DNA of 64,000 nucleotides from Saccharibacillus kuerlensis DSM 22868 (GTDB lineage Bacteria > Bacillota > Bacilli > Paenibacillales > Paenibacillaceae), in the NCBI RefSeq assembly GCF_000378145.1, contig NZ_KB899288.1, forward strand, positions 62,001 through 126,000, in the 5' to 3' direction. Under the pieces are notes generated by a model that made no database searches, had not been told where the DNA came from, and was given only the letters and a program-made list of their open reading frames with translations. A program made the translations under genes and the position numbers. This document shows positions 47,947 to 56,794 of the stretch, one piece after another (position 1 is the first letter of the stretch; each line of letters opens with the position of its first letter).

Positions 47947-48156
47947 CTATTTTCGTGATTTTTATGCAACGGCATGGAGCAATCGCTGCACAATAGGAGG
48001 AGTTCTTTGCATATGTGCTGTAAAGCGGTACTTTTCTTTTTTGCTTGAAAAGGATTATAATAAGTTCGAGCTTGGAATTAGTACCTGGTTTTAAGACGTT
48101 GTGTTAGACGACGGACTTGAGCAACTCACTCGTTTACGACATTTAAGGAGGTTCCT

Positions 48157-49197
48157 ATGATGAACCAAAAAGGAACGGCTGCGCCGCAGACCCTTCACGA
48201 AGCGGCAGGTCTGGATGATCGCCGCGCCGTTGAAATGTACAAATATATGCTGCTTGCACGTAAATTCGACGAGCGTTGTCACCTGCTGCAGCGGGCTGGA
48301 AAAATCAACTTCCATGTATCCGGCATCGGACAAGAGACAGCCCAAGTGGCTGCCGCGTTCGCGCTCAATACGGAAAAAGACTATTTTCTGCCCTATTATC
48401 GCGACTATGGCTTCATGCTGGCCGTTGGAATGACACCACGCGAGCTGATGCTTTCCGCATTCGCTAAGGCGGAAGATCCGAACAGCGGAGGACGTCAGAT
48501 GCCGGGTCACTTTGGCAGCAAAAGACTGCGCGTTCTGACAGGATCGAGTCCGGTAACGACTCAGGTTCCGCATGCGGTAGGCGCAGCGCTGGCTGCCCGG
48601 ATGCGCGGAGAAGAAGCGGTGTCCTTTGTTACTTTTGGTGAAGGATCGAGCAACCAGGGAGATTTCCATGAAGGTGCAAACTTTGCCGGCGTACAGAAAC
48701 TGCCGGTCATTATGATGTGTGAAAATAATCAATACGCCATTTCCGTTCCGATTGCCAAGCAGTTGGCCGGTAAGGTAAGCGATCGTGCACTGGGATACGG
48801 TTTCCCGGGACTGCGTGTAGACGGCAATGATGCTCTTGAGATGTTCCGGGCTGTACGCGAAGCACGGGAACGCGGTGTAAGAGGCGAAGGGCCGACACTG
48901 ATTGAAGCGATGATGTACCGTCTGTCGCCTCACTCTACGTCGGATAACGATTTGGCCTACCGGACCAAAGAAGAAGTGGATGCCAACTGGAAAAAGGACG
49001 GAATTCCGCGCTACAAGCAGTATCTGATTGAAGAAGGTCTATGGAGCGAAGAGCAGGAAGAAGTCTATTTGAAAGAAGTCGCCCAGGAGCTGAAGGAAGC
49101 GACGGAGTATGCCGATCAAGCGGCTTATCCTCGCGCGGAAGACACGCTGCTGCATGTATATGCGGGCGATGACGACGGACAGGGAGGAAACAACTGA
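48157..49197 (+). CDS. bkdAA: 2-oxoisovalerate dehydrogenase E1 alpha subunit
   Basis: The product is 346 aa, the TPP-binding half of the E1 decarboxylase that makes branched-chain acyl-CoA for iso/anteiso fatty acids. The TPP motif is visible (FGEGSSNQGDFHEGANFA ... ENNQYAIS), with PYYRDYGFML and YRLSPHSTSDND. AAGGAGG precedes ATG 48157. It is followed one base later by bkdAB. Assignment to Bkd over Pdh rests on operon order and the phosphorylation-loop-like HSTSDND segment. Confidence 0.92.
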   Translation: MMNQKGTAAPQTLHEAAGLDDRRAVEMYKYMLLARKFDERCHLLQRAGKINFHVSGIGQETAQVAAAFALNTEKDYFLPYYRDYGFMLAVGMTPRELMLSAFAKAEDPNSGGRQMPGHFGSKRLRVLTGSSPVTTQVPHAVGAALAARMRGEEAVSFVTFGEGSSNQGDFHEGANFAGVQKLPVIMMCENNQYAISVPIAKQLAGKVSDRALGYGFPGLRVDGNDALEMFRAVREARERGVRGEGPTLIEAMMYRLSPHSTSDNDLAYRTKEEVDANWKKDGIPRYKQYLIEEGLWSEEQEEVYLKEVAQELKEATEYADQAAYPRAEDTLLHVYAGDDDGQGGNN

Positions 49198-49198
49198 G

Positions 49199-50182
49199 AT
49201 GCCGATGATGGAATATATTGACGCGATTCGCCTGGCAATGAAAGAAGAGATGGAGCAGGATCCGTCCGTTTTCGTATTGGGAGAAGACGTGGGAGTCAAG
49301 GGCGGCGTGTTTACGACGACCAAGGGGCTGCAGGATCAGTTTGGCGAAGAGCGGGTCATCGACACGCCGCTGGCGGAGTCAGCAATTGCCGGGGTAGCGA
49401 TTGGAGCAGCGATGGTCGGCATGAAGCCGATCGCCGAAATGCAGTACTCGGACTTTATGCTGCCTGCTACCAACCAGATCATCAGCGAAGCGGCCAAGAT
49501 TCGCTATCGTTCCAACAACGACTGGGACTGCCCGATTGTCGTACGCGCTCCGATCGGCGGCGGCATCTTCGGCGGCTTGTATCACTCCCAGTGTCCGGAA
49601 TCGATCTTCTTCGGTACTCCGGGTCTTAAGATCGTGGCTCCTTACTCGGCATACGATGCGAAGGGACTGCTTAAGGCTGCTGTCCGCGATTCCGATCCGG
49701 TTCTCTTTTTTGAAAATAAAAAATGTTATAAGCTGATCAAGGAAGATGTGCCGGAAGACGATTATATTGTCCCGATCGGTAAAGCGAATCTGCTGCGCGA
49801 AGGTGACGATATTACGGTAATCAGTTACAGTCTCCCGCTGCACTTTGCGATGCAGGCAGCAGAGGAATTGGACAAAGAAGGCATCAGCAGCCATATCCTG
49901 GACCTGCGCACCATCCAGCCGCTTGACCGCGAAGCGATTATAGAGGCTGCACGCCGCACAGGAAAAGTGCTAATTGTACATGAAGACAACAAGACCGGCG
50001 GTGTAGGCGCCGAAGTGGCCGCGATTATCGCCGAAGAATGTCTATACGACCTGGACGCACCGATTCGTCGTCTGTGCGGCCCGGATGCACCGGCGATGCC
50101 GATCAATCCGCCGCAGGAAAAGTTCTTTATGCTCAGCAAAGACAAGCTTCTGGTTGCTATGCGAGAACTGGCACTGTACTAG
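49199..50182 (+). CDS. bkdAB: 2-oxoisovalerate dehydrogenase E1 beta subunit
   Basis: The product is 327 aa and completes the E1 alpha2-beta2 enzyme. It begins MPMMEYIDAIRLAMKEEM and contains FVLGEDVGVKGGVF, DTPLAESAIAGVAIGAAM and the C-terminal transketolase domain (GAEVAAIIAEE). AGGGAGG precedes ATG 49199; ATG 49205 is an alternative. Only one base separates it from bkdAA. Confidence 0.93.
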   Translation: MPMMEYIDAIRLAMKEEMEQDPSVFVLGEDVGVKGGVFTTTKGLQDQFGEERVIDTPLAESAIAGVAIGAAMVGMKPIAEMQYSDFMLPATNQIISEAAKIRYRSNNDWDCPIVVRAPIGGGIFGGLYHSQCPESIFFGTPGLKIVAPYSAYDAKGLLKAAVRDSDPVLFFENKKCYKLIKEDVPEDDYIVPIGKANLLREGDDITVISYSLPLHFAMQAAEELDKEGISSHILDLRTIQPLDREAIIEAARRTGKVLIVHEDNKTGGVGAEVAAIIAEECLYDLDAPIRRLCGPDAPAMPINPPQEKFFMLSKDKLLVAMRELALY

Positions 50183-50259
50183 TGTCTTGATCGAATTCGA
50201 TTAGTTATAGAATCCCTTTACAATTAATGCGGTCCAGGCACCGAATAGGAGTGAACGCA

Positions 50260-51711
50260 ATGAGCAGCAATCAACAAAAAGATATCGCAATGCCTCAGCT
50301 CGCAGAGTCGCTCGTGTCCGCGACGATCTCGAAATGGCTGAAATCGCCGGGTGATTCCGTCGATATGTACGAGCCGATATGCGAAGTAATCACGGATAAA
50401 GTCAACGCTGAGATTCCGTCGACGGAGGAAGGTGTCATGGGCGAGCTGCTGGCTGCGGAAGGCCAGGAGGTCGCCGTAGGCACGGTCATCTGCCGCATCG
50501 TAACCGGAGGCGGAGCCGCTGCCGAAACAACGGCTTCTGCGGCCGCTCCGCAGAATCAAGCCCCGGCGCAGTCCGCTCCGGCCGCTTCGCTCTCCGGCGC
50601 TGCGCCGCGTCCTTCCTCGGCTGCACCTGTGCCTGCCGCTTCGGACAGCGCCGCAGGAGGCATGCGCGTGCGCTATTCGCCGGCCGTACAGGCGCTGGCA
50701 GCGCAGCACGGCCTCGATCCGTCCGTCATTGCCGGCAGCGGCATGGGCGGCCGGGTAACGCGCAAAGACGTGCTCCAATATTTGGAGCGCGGCGGTGCGT
50801 CCCAAGCGGCTGAACCAGTCGCTCCAACCGCTCCGACCGCTCTGGCGGTCCAGCCTTCGCCGCCGACCGCCGCGGCTTCATTTGGGACTCCGCAGCCGCC
50901 GATGTTCGCCGCTCCATCTCCGGCGTCTTACAATGAAGTCCGGCATTCCGGGCTTCATCTCAGCGAGACTCCGGCGCTGCCTAAGATCGAAGTCGAAGAC
51001 GGCGGACGGGGCCGCAACGAGACTTACATCGATGTTACGCCGATCCGCAATACGATCGCAAGCCGGATGCGCCAAAGTGTATTGGAAATCCCGCATGGCT
51101 GGATGATGATCGAAGTCGATATGACCAATCTGGTCAAATTGCGCAATAAATACAAAGACGAGTTCAAGCGCAAGGAAGGCGTCAATCTGACGTATCCGGC
51201 GTTTGTCATTAAAGCGGTCGTCAACGCGATCAAAGACTACCCGATCATGAATTCCGTATGGGCGGTTGATAAGATTATCGTCAAACGCGATATCAATATC
51301 TCGCTCGCAGTCGGTACGGAAGATTCCGTCATGACGCCGGTCATTCAGAAAGCAGACCAGAAAAATATCGCGGGTCTTGCGATGGAGATCGAAGATCTGG
51401 CCCGCCGCACGCGCGAGCGTACGCTAAAGCTCGACGACATGCAGGGCGGTACGTTCACCGTCAACAATACCGGCTCGTTCGGATCTATTCTGTCCCAGCC
51501 GATCATCAATTATCCGCAGGCGGCGCAGCTGACGTTCGAGTCGATCGTCAAGCGTCCGGTTGTCATTAACGATATGGTCGGCGTACGCTCGATGGCCAAC
51601 TTCTGTCTGTCGCTGGATCACCGGATTCTCGACGGTCTGATCTGCGGACGTTTCCTGCAGCGGGTCAAAGAGAATTTAGAATCTTATTCGCTTGATACAA
51701 AGCTGTATTAA
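50260..51711 (+). CDS. bkdB: Branched-chain 2-oxo acid dehydrogenase E2 (acyltransferase)
   Basis: The product is 483 aa. An N-terminal lipoyl domain has the acceptor at K47 (EVITDKVNAEIPS). An Ala/Pro-rich linker, a peripheral-subunit-binding domain (YSPAVQALAAQHGLDPS ... GGRVTRKDV, about 140-180), a second linker and the catalytic acyltransferase domain follow. The catalytic end motif is SLDHRILDG. AGGAGTG precedes ATG 50260. The Ala/Pro linkers are encoded by locally GC-rich DNA. A terminator closes the operon. Confidence 0.94.
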   Translation: MSSNQQKDIAMPQLAESLVSATISKWLKSPGDSVDMYEPICEVITDKVNAEIPSTEEGVMGELLAAEGQEVAVGTVICRIVTGGGAAAETTASAAAPQNQAPAQSAPAASLSGAAPRPSSAAPVPAASDSAAGGMRVRYSPAVQALAAQHGLDPSVIAGSGMGGRVTRKDVLQYLERGGASQAAEPVAPTAPTALAVQPSPPTAAASFGTPQPPMFAAPSPASYNEVRHSGLHLSETPALPKIEVEDGGRGRNETYIDVTPIRNTIASRMRQSVLEIPHGWMMIEVDMTNLVKLRNKYKDEFKRKEGVNLTYPAFVIKAVVNAIKDYPIMNSVWAVDKIIVKRDINISLAVGTEDSVMTPVIQKADQKNIAGLAMEIEDLARRTRERTLKLDDMQGGTFTVNNTGSFGSILSQPIINYPQAAQLTFESIVKRPVVINDMVGVRSMANFCLSLDHRILDGLICGRFLQRVKENLESYSLDTKLY

Positions 51712-51757
51712 GGTGTTAAGGTATTAAGCGTTATGTTTTAATAAATTACGGTATAGA

Positions 51758-51806
51758 AAAGAGCTTCGGATTCCAGCGTTATTTCGCTTGGATCCGAAGC
51801 TCTTTT
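51758..51806 (+). terminator. Terminator of the bkd operon
   Basis: AAGAGCTTCGGATTCCAGCG pairs with CGCTTGGATCCGAAGCTCTT with small mismatches near the loop, then TTTTT. Confidence 0.88.
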
Positions 51807-51928
51807 TCATTTGTTTGAACTTTTGCCGACAGGCATGTTTGTTCATTCGGCGGTTTACTCAAAAGTACATACAAGCACTTACTCTACTCGAGCTTTACCC
51901 GAGCGCCTTGCTTAATCAACAATTTCGT

Positions 51929-52024
51929 TTACACGAAAATTTGCATGAAGGAAACCAGCACTGAACCGAGCATGGCAATAATCATAATCCAGATAAATAC
52001 TTTGAACCATTTCTTGTTTTGCAT
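51929..52024 (-). CDS. prli42: Stressosome-associated micro-protein Prli42
   Basis: The product is 31 aa: MQNKKWFKVFIWIMIIAMLG and then SVLVSFMQIFV. Length, the N-terminal Asn-Lys-Lys, and the single membrane helix match the Prli42 family, which anchors the stressosome to the membrane in Listeria and is conserved in Firmicutes. AAAGAGG lies about 13 bases upstream on the minus strand. It lies alone between the bkd operon and a peptidase gene. Identification is from pattern and size. Confidence 0.72.
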   Translation of the reverse strand: MQNKKWFKVFIWIMIIAMLGSVLVSFMQIFV

Positions 52025-52151
52025 GAAGTTGTCGAACCTCTTTTCGCGAATAGTAAGATAGAGATGCTTCGAGTTTGAATCATCGAGGCGTCTTTTGGTT
52101 TTTTACGAATTTCCTAGTAAGATAGAACAGAGAAACGGGACTGCCCGTCAG

Positions 52152-52170
52152 GGGAGCCGCTGCGGCTCCC
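52152..52170. repeat. Perfect short palindrome
   Basis: GGGAGCCGC and GCGGCTCCC flank a single T, 48 bases before the peptidase gene. There is no T-run; it may be an operator or a tight RNA hairpin. Confidence 0.5.
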
Positions 52171-52217
52171 ATCATACTATCTATTTTAGCTTATTGGGAA
52201 AGCGGAGGGAAGTTTTT

Positions 52218-53345
52218 ATGATTGATACAGAAAGACTGGTTCATGAATTTTTGGAATTGGTGCAGATCGACAGTGAAACCAAGAATGAGCGGATGATTGC
52301 GGATGTACTTACAAGCAAGTTCAAGCTGTATGGCCTTGAAGTAACTGAGGACGATTCGGCATCGCGTTCCGGGCACGGATCGGGTAATCTGATAGCGCTG
52401 CTGCCGGCCACCGAAGGTACGGATGCTCCGAAGCTGTTCTTCACCTGTCATATGGATACAGTTGTTCCGGGACGCGGCGTCAAGCCGGTCATCGGGGAGG
52501 ACGGCTGGATCCGAAGTTCGGGCGATACGGTTCTCGGAGCTGATGACAAAGCCGGCGTAGCCGCGCTGCTGGAATTGATTCGAGTGCTGCGCGAACAGGA
52601 GATTCCGCACGGCCAGATCCAATTTGTCATTACGGCGGGTGAGGAATCCGGTCTGATGGGCGCACGCTCAATGGACGCTTCGCTGCTGGATGCCGATCTC
52701 GGATTTGCTGTCGACTCGAATGGCGAAGTGGGAGCGATCGCGGTATCTGCGCCGGCGCAGGCCAAGATCACGATGGAAGTTCACGGGAAGTCAGCACATG
52801 CCGGCGTTAATCCGGAAGACGGAATCAGTGCCATTCAGGTGGCGGGCAAGGCGATTTCGCGCATGAAGCTGGGGCGTATCGACAAAGACACGACGGCGAA
52901 CATCGGCAGCTTCTCGGGCGGCGGTGCAACCAATGTAGTGACGGATTATGCCAAGCTGGAAGCCGAAGCGCGAAGTGTTGTACAGGAAAAGGTTGAGGCC
53001 CAGATCGCTTCGATGAAAGAAGCTCTTGAATCTGTCTGCGAAGAATTTGGTGCCAAGCCGATATTCGACAGCCGTATCGTGTATCCGTCGTTTGGTCATA
53101 CAGAAGATTCTGAAGTCGTACAGCTTGCGAAAAAAGCGGCGGCACAGCTGGGGCTCAGCGGACGCACTTTCCAATCGGGCGGCGGCAGCGATGCCAACGT
53201 ATTCAACGGTTTTGGCGTACCGACGGTCAACCTGTCTGTAGGCTACGAAAATATTCATACCACCGAAGAGAAAATTGGGGTCGACGATCTGGGCAAGCTG
53301 GCCGGATTTGTACTTGAAATTGTGCGCCAATCGGTACGCGGTTAA
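52218..53345 (+). CDS. yqjE: M20-family peptidase, PepT/YqjE-like
   Basis: The product is 375 aa, a di-zinc aminopeptidase fold. Metal ligands appear in FFTCHMDTVVPG, VLGADDKAG and the catalytic GEESGLMGA; a dimerisation domain starts at about 180 (VHGKSAHAGVNPEDG). Bacillus yqjE occupies the same region between bkd genes and nudF. GCGGAGGGAAG precedes ATG 52218; the open frame extends 41 codons upstream across the palindrome without a credible start. The substrate is unknown, probably short peptides. Confidence 0.9.
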   Translation: MIDTERLVHEFLELVQIDSETKNERMIADVLTSKFKLYGLEVTEDDSASRSGHGSGNLIALLPATEGTDAPKLFFTCHMDTVVPGRGVKPVIGEDGWIRSSGDTVLGADDKAGVAALLELIRVLREQEIPHGQIQFVITAGEESGLMGARSMDASLLDADLGFAVDSNGEVGAIAVSAPAQAKITMEVHGKSAHAGVNPEDGISAIQVAGKAISRMKLGRIDKDTTANIGSFSGGGATNVVTDYAKLEAEARSVVQEKVEAQIASMKEALESVCEEFGAKPIFDSRIVYPSFGHTEDSEVVQLAKKAAAQLGLSGRTFQSGGGSDANVFNGFGVPTVNLSVGYENIHTTEEKIGVDDLGKLAGFVLEIVRQSVRG

Positions 53346-53420
53346 AAGGTACGCCGTTAATTAAGTACGAAGTTAAGGAATTTCCGTTTTACATTCAGAA
53401 TTGGAGAGGTGGAGAAGGGA

Positions 53421-53984
53421 ATGGAACCAGGCAAGGAAAAGTTGTGGGAGAAAACAGTCGACAGCAAGCCGATTTTTGACGGAAAAATTATCAAAGTGCA
53501 GATCGATACGGTTGAGTTGTCTGATGGAACGACGGCAAGCCGTGAGATTGTCAAGCACCCGGGCGCTGTTGCGGTTGTAGCGTTAAAAGGAGACAAGATG
53601 CTTGTCGTTGAGCAGTTCAGACAGCCTCTTGGCCGCACGGAAATCGAAATTCCGGCAGGCAAGCTGGAGCCGGGTGAAGATCCGCGTGAAGCGGCTGCCC
53701 GTGAACTGGAGGAAGAGACAGGCTATCGGGCTTCCGAGCTGATTCATTTGTCCTCGTTCTATACGTCGCCGGGTTTTGCGGATGAAATCATCCACTTTTA
53801 TGCGGCGGAGGAACTGACGGAAGGCACGCTTCAGCCTGATGAAGACGAATTCCTGGAACTGACGGAAATTACGCTGGACGAAGCGTTTGAGCATATTCGC
53901 GCAGAGCGGATCAGCGACGCCAAGACGTTAATGGCCGTATATGCATGGCAGCTTCGTACACTGACAGGCAAATGGCCGGTATAA
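53421..53984 (+). CDS. nudF: ADP-ribose pyrophosphatase (Nudix)
   Basis: The product is 187 aa and hydrolyses ADP-ribose to AMP and ribose 5-phosphate. The Nudix box runs GKLEPGEDPREAAARELEEE followed by TGY, with all conserved Glu and Gly. VVEQFRQPLGRTEIEIPAG precedes it, as in Bacillus NudF. ATG 53421 is chosen for its spacing from GGTGGAG; GTG 53409 is possible. fur follows in 112 bases, with no spoIIM between. Confidence 0.94.
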   Translation: MEPGKEKLWEKTVDSKPIFDGKIIKVQIDTVELSDGTTASREIVKHPGAVAVVALKGDKMLVVEQFRQPLGRTEIEIPAGKLEPGEDPREAAARELEEETGYRASELIHLSSFYTSPGFADEIIHFYAAEELTEGTLQPDEDEFLELTEITLDEAFEHIRAERISDAKTLMAVYAWQLRTLTGKWPV

Positions 53985-54095
53985 ACCTGACATAAGGGTT
54001 TGACTTCAAAGCCCGGTAACTTCTATAATAGGGAACGTGAGTTTGACAGGAGAACAACCGGCATGAACGGGCAAGCTCCGAGGGGGAGGAGAAGT

Positions 54096-54551
54096 ATGGA
54101 ATCGCGGATCGATAAAATCAAACAGCAGCTGCAGTCCAAGGGATACAAATTGACGCCCCAGCGGGAAGCCACCGTTCGCGTTTTGCTGGAAAACGAAGAA
54201 GACCATCTGAGCGCGGAAGACGTGTTTATGCTGGTCAAGGAAAAGGCGCCGGAGATTGGTTTGGCCACCGTATATCGCACGCTGGAACTGCTTAGCGAAA
54301 TGCATGTGGTCGAAAAGTTGAACTTCGGCGATGGCGTATCGCGCTATGATCTAAGGGGCGAATCGAACAAGCATCATCACCATCATCTGATTTGTGTGCA
54401 GTGCGGTAGTATGGACGAGATTCGTGAAGACTGGCTGCTGCCGCTTGAAGAGCGGTTGGAGAAAGAATATCGTTTTACCGTATTGGATCACAGACTTGAT
54501 TTTCAGGGTATCTGTCACCGCTGCAGAGCGAAAGAAGACGATAACGCGTAA
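54096..54551 (+). CDS. fur: Ferric uptake regulator Fur
   Basis: The product is 151 aa, an iron-dependent repressor. The winged-helix motif IGLATVYRTLELL, the His run followed by LICVQCG, and the second Cys pair CHRC form regulatory and structural metal sites. Its place between nudF and xerD is that of Bacillus fur; PerR is the main alternative family. GGGGAGGAG lies before ATG 54096; the frame is open to 54000. yqzK, normally next, is absent. Confidence 0.9.
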   Translation: MESRIDKIKQQLQSKGYKLTPQREATVRVLLENEEDHLSAEDVFMLVKEKAPEIGLATVYRTLELLSEMHVVEKLNFGDGVSRYDLRGESNKHHHHHLICVQCGSMDEIREDWLLPLEERLEKEYRFTVLDHRLDFQGICHRCRAKEDDNA

Positions 54552-54589
54552 CCAGCGGCCGCTGCGGCGGATTTCTTTCTGAGCAAGCA

Positions 54590-54630
54590 GGCCTCGGCGG
54601 ATCGAACGCGATCTGCCGGAGGCTTTTTTT
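54590..54630 (+). terminator. Terminator of fur
   Basis: GCCTC-GGCGGATCG pairs with CGATCTGCCGGAGGC (one bulge) around AACG, then seven T residues. Confidence 0.82.
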
Positions 54631-54642
54631 GGCGTTTTTTAG

Positions 54643-54754
54643 TCGGTGAGTTTCCTCACTTTCGCTTGATGGCTCAATTGCGGAAATTCACCTTTGGATC
54701 GGTGAGTTTCCTCATTTTCGCTTAATGGCTCGAATGCAGAAATTCACCTTTAAA
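54643..54754 (+). repeat. Tandem pair of 56-bp palindromic units
   Basis: Units start at 54643 and 54699 with TCGGTGAGTTTCCTCA and differ at about seven positions. Each unit ends GAAATTCACCTTT, so GGTGAGTTTCC and GGAAATTCACC form a hairpin with about 26 bases between. The remainder of the 312-base fur-xerD gap is AT-rich with no gene. Confidence 0.8.
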
Positions 54755-54863
54755 AAAAGGACTTTCAAAAAAACCGTGGAATCTTTAGACAAACGGGGAT
54801 TCGGCGGCTCAGTTAAAAGAGCATAAGCGGCTTTCCCGAGGGAAGTTTGGAGGGGGGCTATCA

Positions 54864-55748
54864 GTGAACACGTATCTGAATGCGTTTATCACATATATGT
54901 CGGAAGAAAAGAGGCGCTCTGTCAGCACACTTGAATCTTACCGACGAGATCTGGCACAGTTTCTTGAGTTTGCAGCGGGACGCGAATTGAAGGCAGTCGA
55001 CGAAATTCGCAAGTCGCATATCGCGGCTTATCTGAATGAGATGAAGCGTTCCGGCAAGGCACCGTCAACGGTCGTACGCGCTTCAGTTTCTATTCGCTCC
55101 TTTTTTCATTATCTGATTCGTCAGTCGCTTGTTGTGCAGGACCCGTCAATGGATCTTGAAACACCGAAGCCGGAGAAAAAGCTCCCGGTCGTGCTGACGG
55201 TAGAGGAAGTGGAGCGTCTGCTAGGAGCGCCTGACCTTTCCAATGCTCAAGGGGTGCGCGATAAGGCCATGCTGGAAGTGCTGTATGCAACCGGTATTCG
55301 GGTGTCCGAGTTGATCTCACTGAATATTGGAGATATCGATCTGCAGCTGAAATTTCTGCGCTGCGGCGTCGCTGGCAAGGAACGTATTGTGCCAATTGGG
55401 CGAATGACTGCGGAATCGGTGGCGGCTTATCTGGACCCGATGAGAAATCGGCTGCTTAAGCGGGAAGATCAGGAGGCCTTGTTTCTTAATCAGCTCGGCA
55501 CCCGATTGACTCGTCAAGGCTTTTGGAAGATCATTAAGAAATATGCTTCTTCAGCCGGTATCGAAACGGATATTACACCGCATACGCTGCGCCATTCTTT
55601 TGCCGCCCATCTGCTGGAGAACGGTGCCGATCTGCGCTCGGTCCAAGAGATGCTCGGGCATTCGGATATTTCGACAACGCAGGTTTATACGCATGTGATG
55701 AAACGTAATATGAAAGAAGTATACGAACTTCACCATCCCAGAGCCTAA
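54864..55748 (+). CDS. xerD: Site-specific tyrosine recombinase XerD
   Basis: The product is 294 aa and, with XerC/CodV, resolves chromosome dimers at dif. Catalytic residues are R146 (ATGIRVSEL), K172 (AGKERIVPIG), H240 and R243 (HTLRHSF), H266 (GHSDISTTQ) and Y275. An N-terminal SAM-like core-binding domain covers residues 1-95. Start is GTG 54864 after GGAGGGGGG. pupG follows; the phosphopentomutase gene deoB/drm usually between them is missing. Confidence 0.94.
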   Translation: MNTYLNAFITYMSEEKRRSVSTLESYRRDLAQFLEFAAGRELKAVDEIRKSHIAAYLNEMKRSGKAPSTVVRASVSIRSFFHYLIRQSLVVQDPSMDLETPKPEKKLPVVLTVEEVERLLGAPDLSNAQGVRDKAMLEVLYATGIRVSELISLNIGDIDLQLKFLRCGVAGKERIVPIGRMTAESVAAYLDPMRNRLLKREDQEALFLNQLGTRLTRQGFWKIIKKYASSAGIETDITPHTLRHSFAAHLLENGADLRSVQEMLGHSDISTTQVYTHVMKRNMKEVYELHHPRA

Positions 55749-55808
55749 GCTTCACCGCAGTGGTTCGGCAAGACCCAATCAAAATTATATAAACGGAGTG
55801 TGCAATCT

Positions 55809-56639
55809 ATGACAACATCTAAAATGAACGCAGGAACGATTCAGGAAGCGGCGGACTACATTCGTTCGAAAACCGACCTTACACCGGAAATCGGTCTTAT
55901 TCTCGGTTCCGGTCTTGGTATTCTCGCCAATCTGATTGAAGACGCCGTCTCGATCCCTTACGAAGATATCCCGCATTTCCCGGTATCGACTGTAGAAGGA
56001 CATGAAGGCGAGCTGCTGATCGGCACGATCAAAGGCCGTCCGGTCGTCATGATGAAAGGCCGTTTCCATATGTATGAAGGCTATGGCCCGGAAGTAACGG
56101 CTTTCCCGGTTCGCGTTATGAAAAACCTCGGCGTATCCGGTCTGCTCGTGACCAATGCGGCCGGCGGAGTTAACACGTCGTTCAAGCCGGGCGATCTTAT
56201 GCTGCTGTCGGATCACCTTAACCTGACGGGTACAAGCCCGCTGATCGGGCCGAACGACTCGGCGCTCGGCGTACGTTTCCCGGATATGTCTGAAGCGTAC
56301 AGCCGCAGACTGCGTGCCGCAGCTAAGGAAGCGGCGTCGGAGCATGATTTCAACTTCCAAGAAGGCGTGTACGCAGGGCTGCTCGGCCCGACTTACGAGA
56401 CACCGGCCGAAATCCGGATGCTGCGCACGCTCGGAGCGGATGCGGTCGGCATGTCCACCGTTTCGGAAACGATCGTAGCTCGTCATGCTGGTATCGAAGT
56501 GCTGGGGATTTCCTGCATCACGAACATGGCTGCCGGTATTCTCGATCAGCCGCTGTCGCACGATGAAGTGATGGAAACAGCCGATATGGTCAAAGAGAAA
56601 TTCCTTGGTCTCGTGCTGAGCATCATTCCAAAGATGTAA
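55809..56639 (+). CDS. pupG: Purine nucleoside phosphorylase
   Basis: The product is 276 aa and splits purine nucleosides to base and ribose 1-phosphate. Family motifs are LILGSGLG, VEGHEGELLIG, MKGRFHMYEGY, TNAAGGVN and GPTYETPAEIRMLRTLGADAV with VGMSTVSE near the end. ATG 55809 follows ACGGAGTG; GTG 55800 is inside that site. In spore formers dacF-spoIIA follows; here lysA is next. Confidence 0.94.
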   Translation: MTTSKMNAGTIQEAADYIRSKTDLTPEIGLILGSGLGILANLIEDAVSIPYEDIPHFPVSTVEGHEGELLIGTIKGRPVVMMKGRFHMYEGYGPEVTAFPVRVMKNLGVSGLLVTNAAGGVNTSFKPGDLMLLSDHLNLTGTSPLIGPNDSALGVRFPDMSEAYSRRLRAAAKEAASEHDFNFQEGVYAGLLGPTYETPAEIRMLRTLGADAVGMSTVSETIVARHAGIEVLGISCITNMAAGILDQPLSHDEVMETADMVKEKFLGLVLSIIPKM

Positions 56640-56702
56640 GTTTCGTAAGGTTCTGACAAAAACACAAATCAACTGCGCTTTAGTCCATTCAGCGCGGATT
56701 CA

Positions 56703-56748
56703 AGGGTCTGCTATACTGGGAACAAATCCCGGCGCAGGCCCTCTTTTC
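56703..56748 (+). terminator. Terminator or attenuator between pupG and lysA
   Basis: AGGGTCTGC pairs with GCAGGCCCT, with a nested GGGA/TCCC stem, then CTTTTCTT. It ends about 46 bases before lysA, so it may either end pupG or attenuate lysA. Confidence 0.6.
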
Positions 56749-56794
56749 TTTACAGCGAGCGGCCGAGACCCCGGAACACATCGGAGGAATTTAC

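Noticed and set aside
47947-48156. Sigma-54 (-24/-12) promoter before bkdAA, as in Bacillus
   Set aside because: No TGGCAC-N5-TTGC match was found, and no bkdR gene is in the window.
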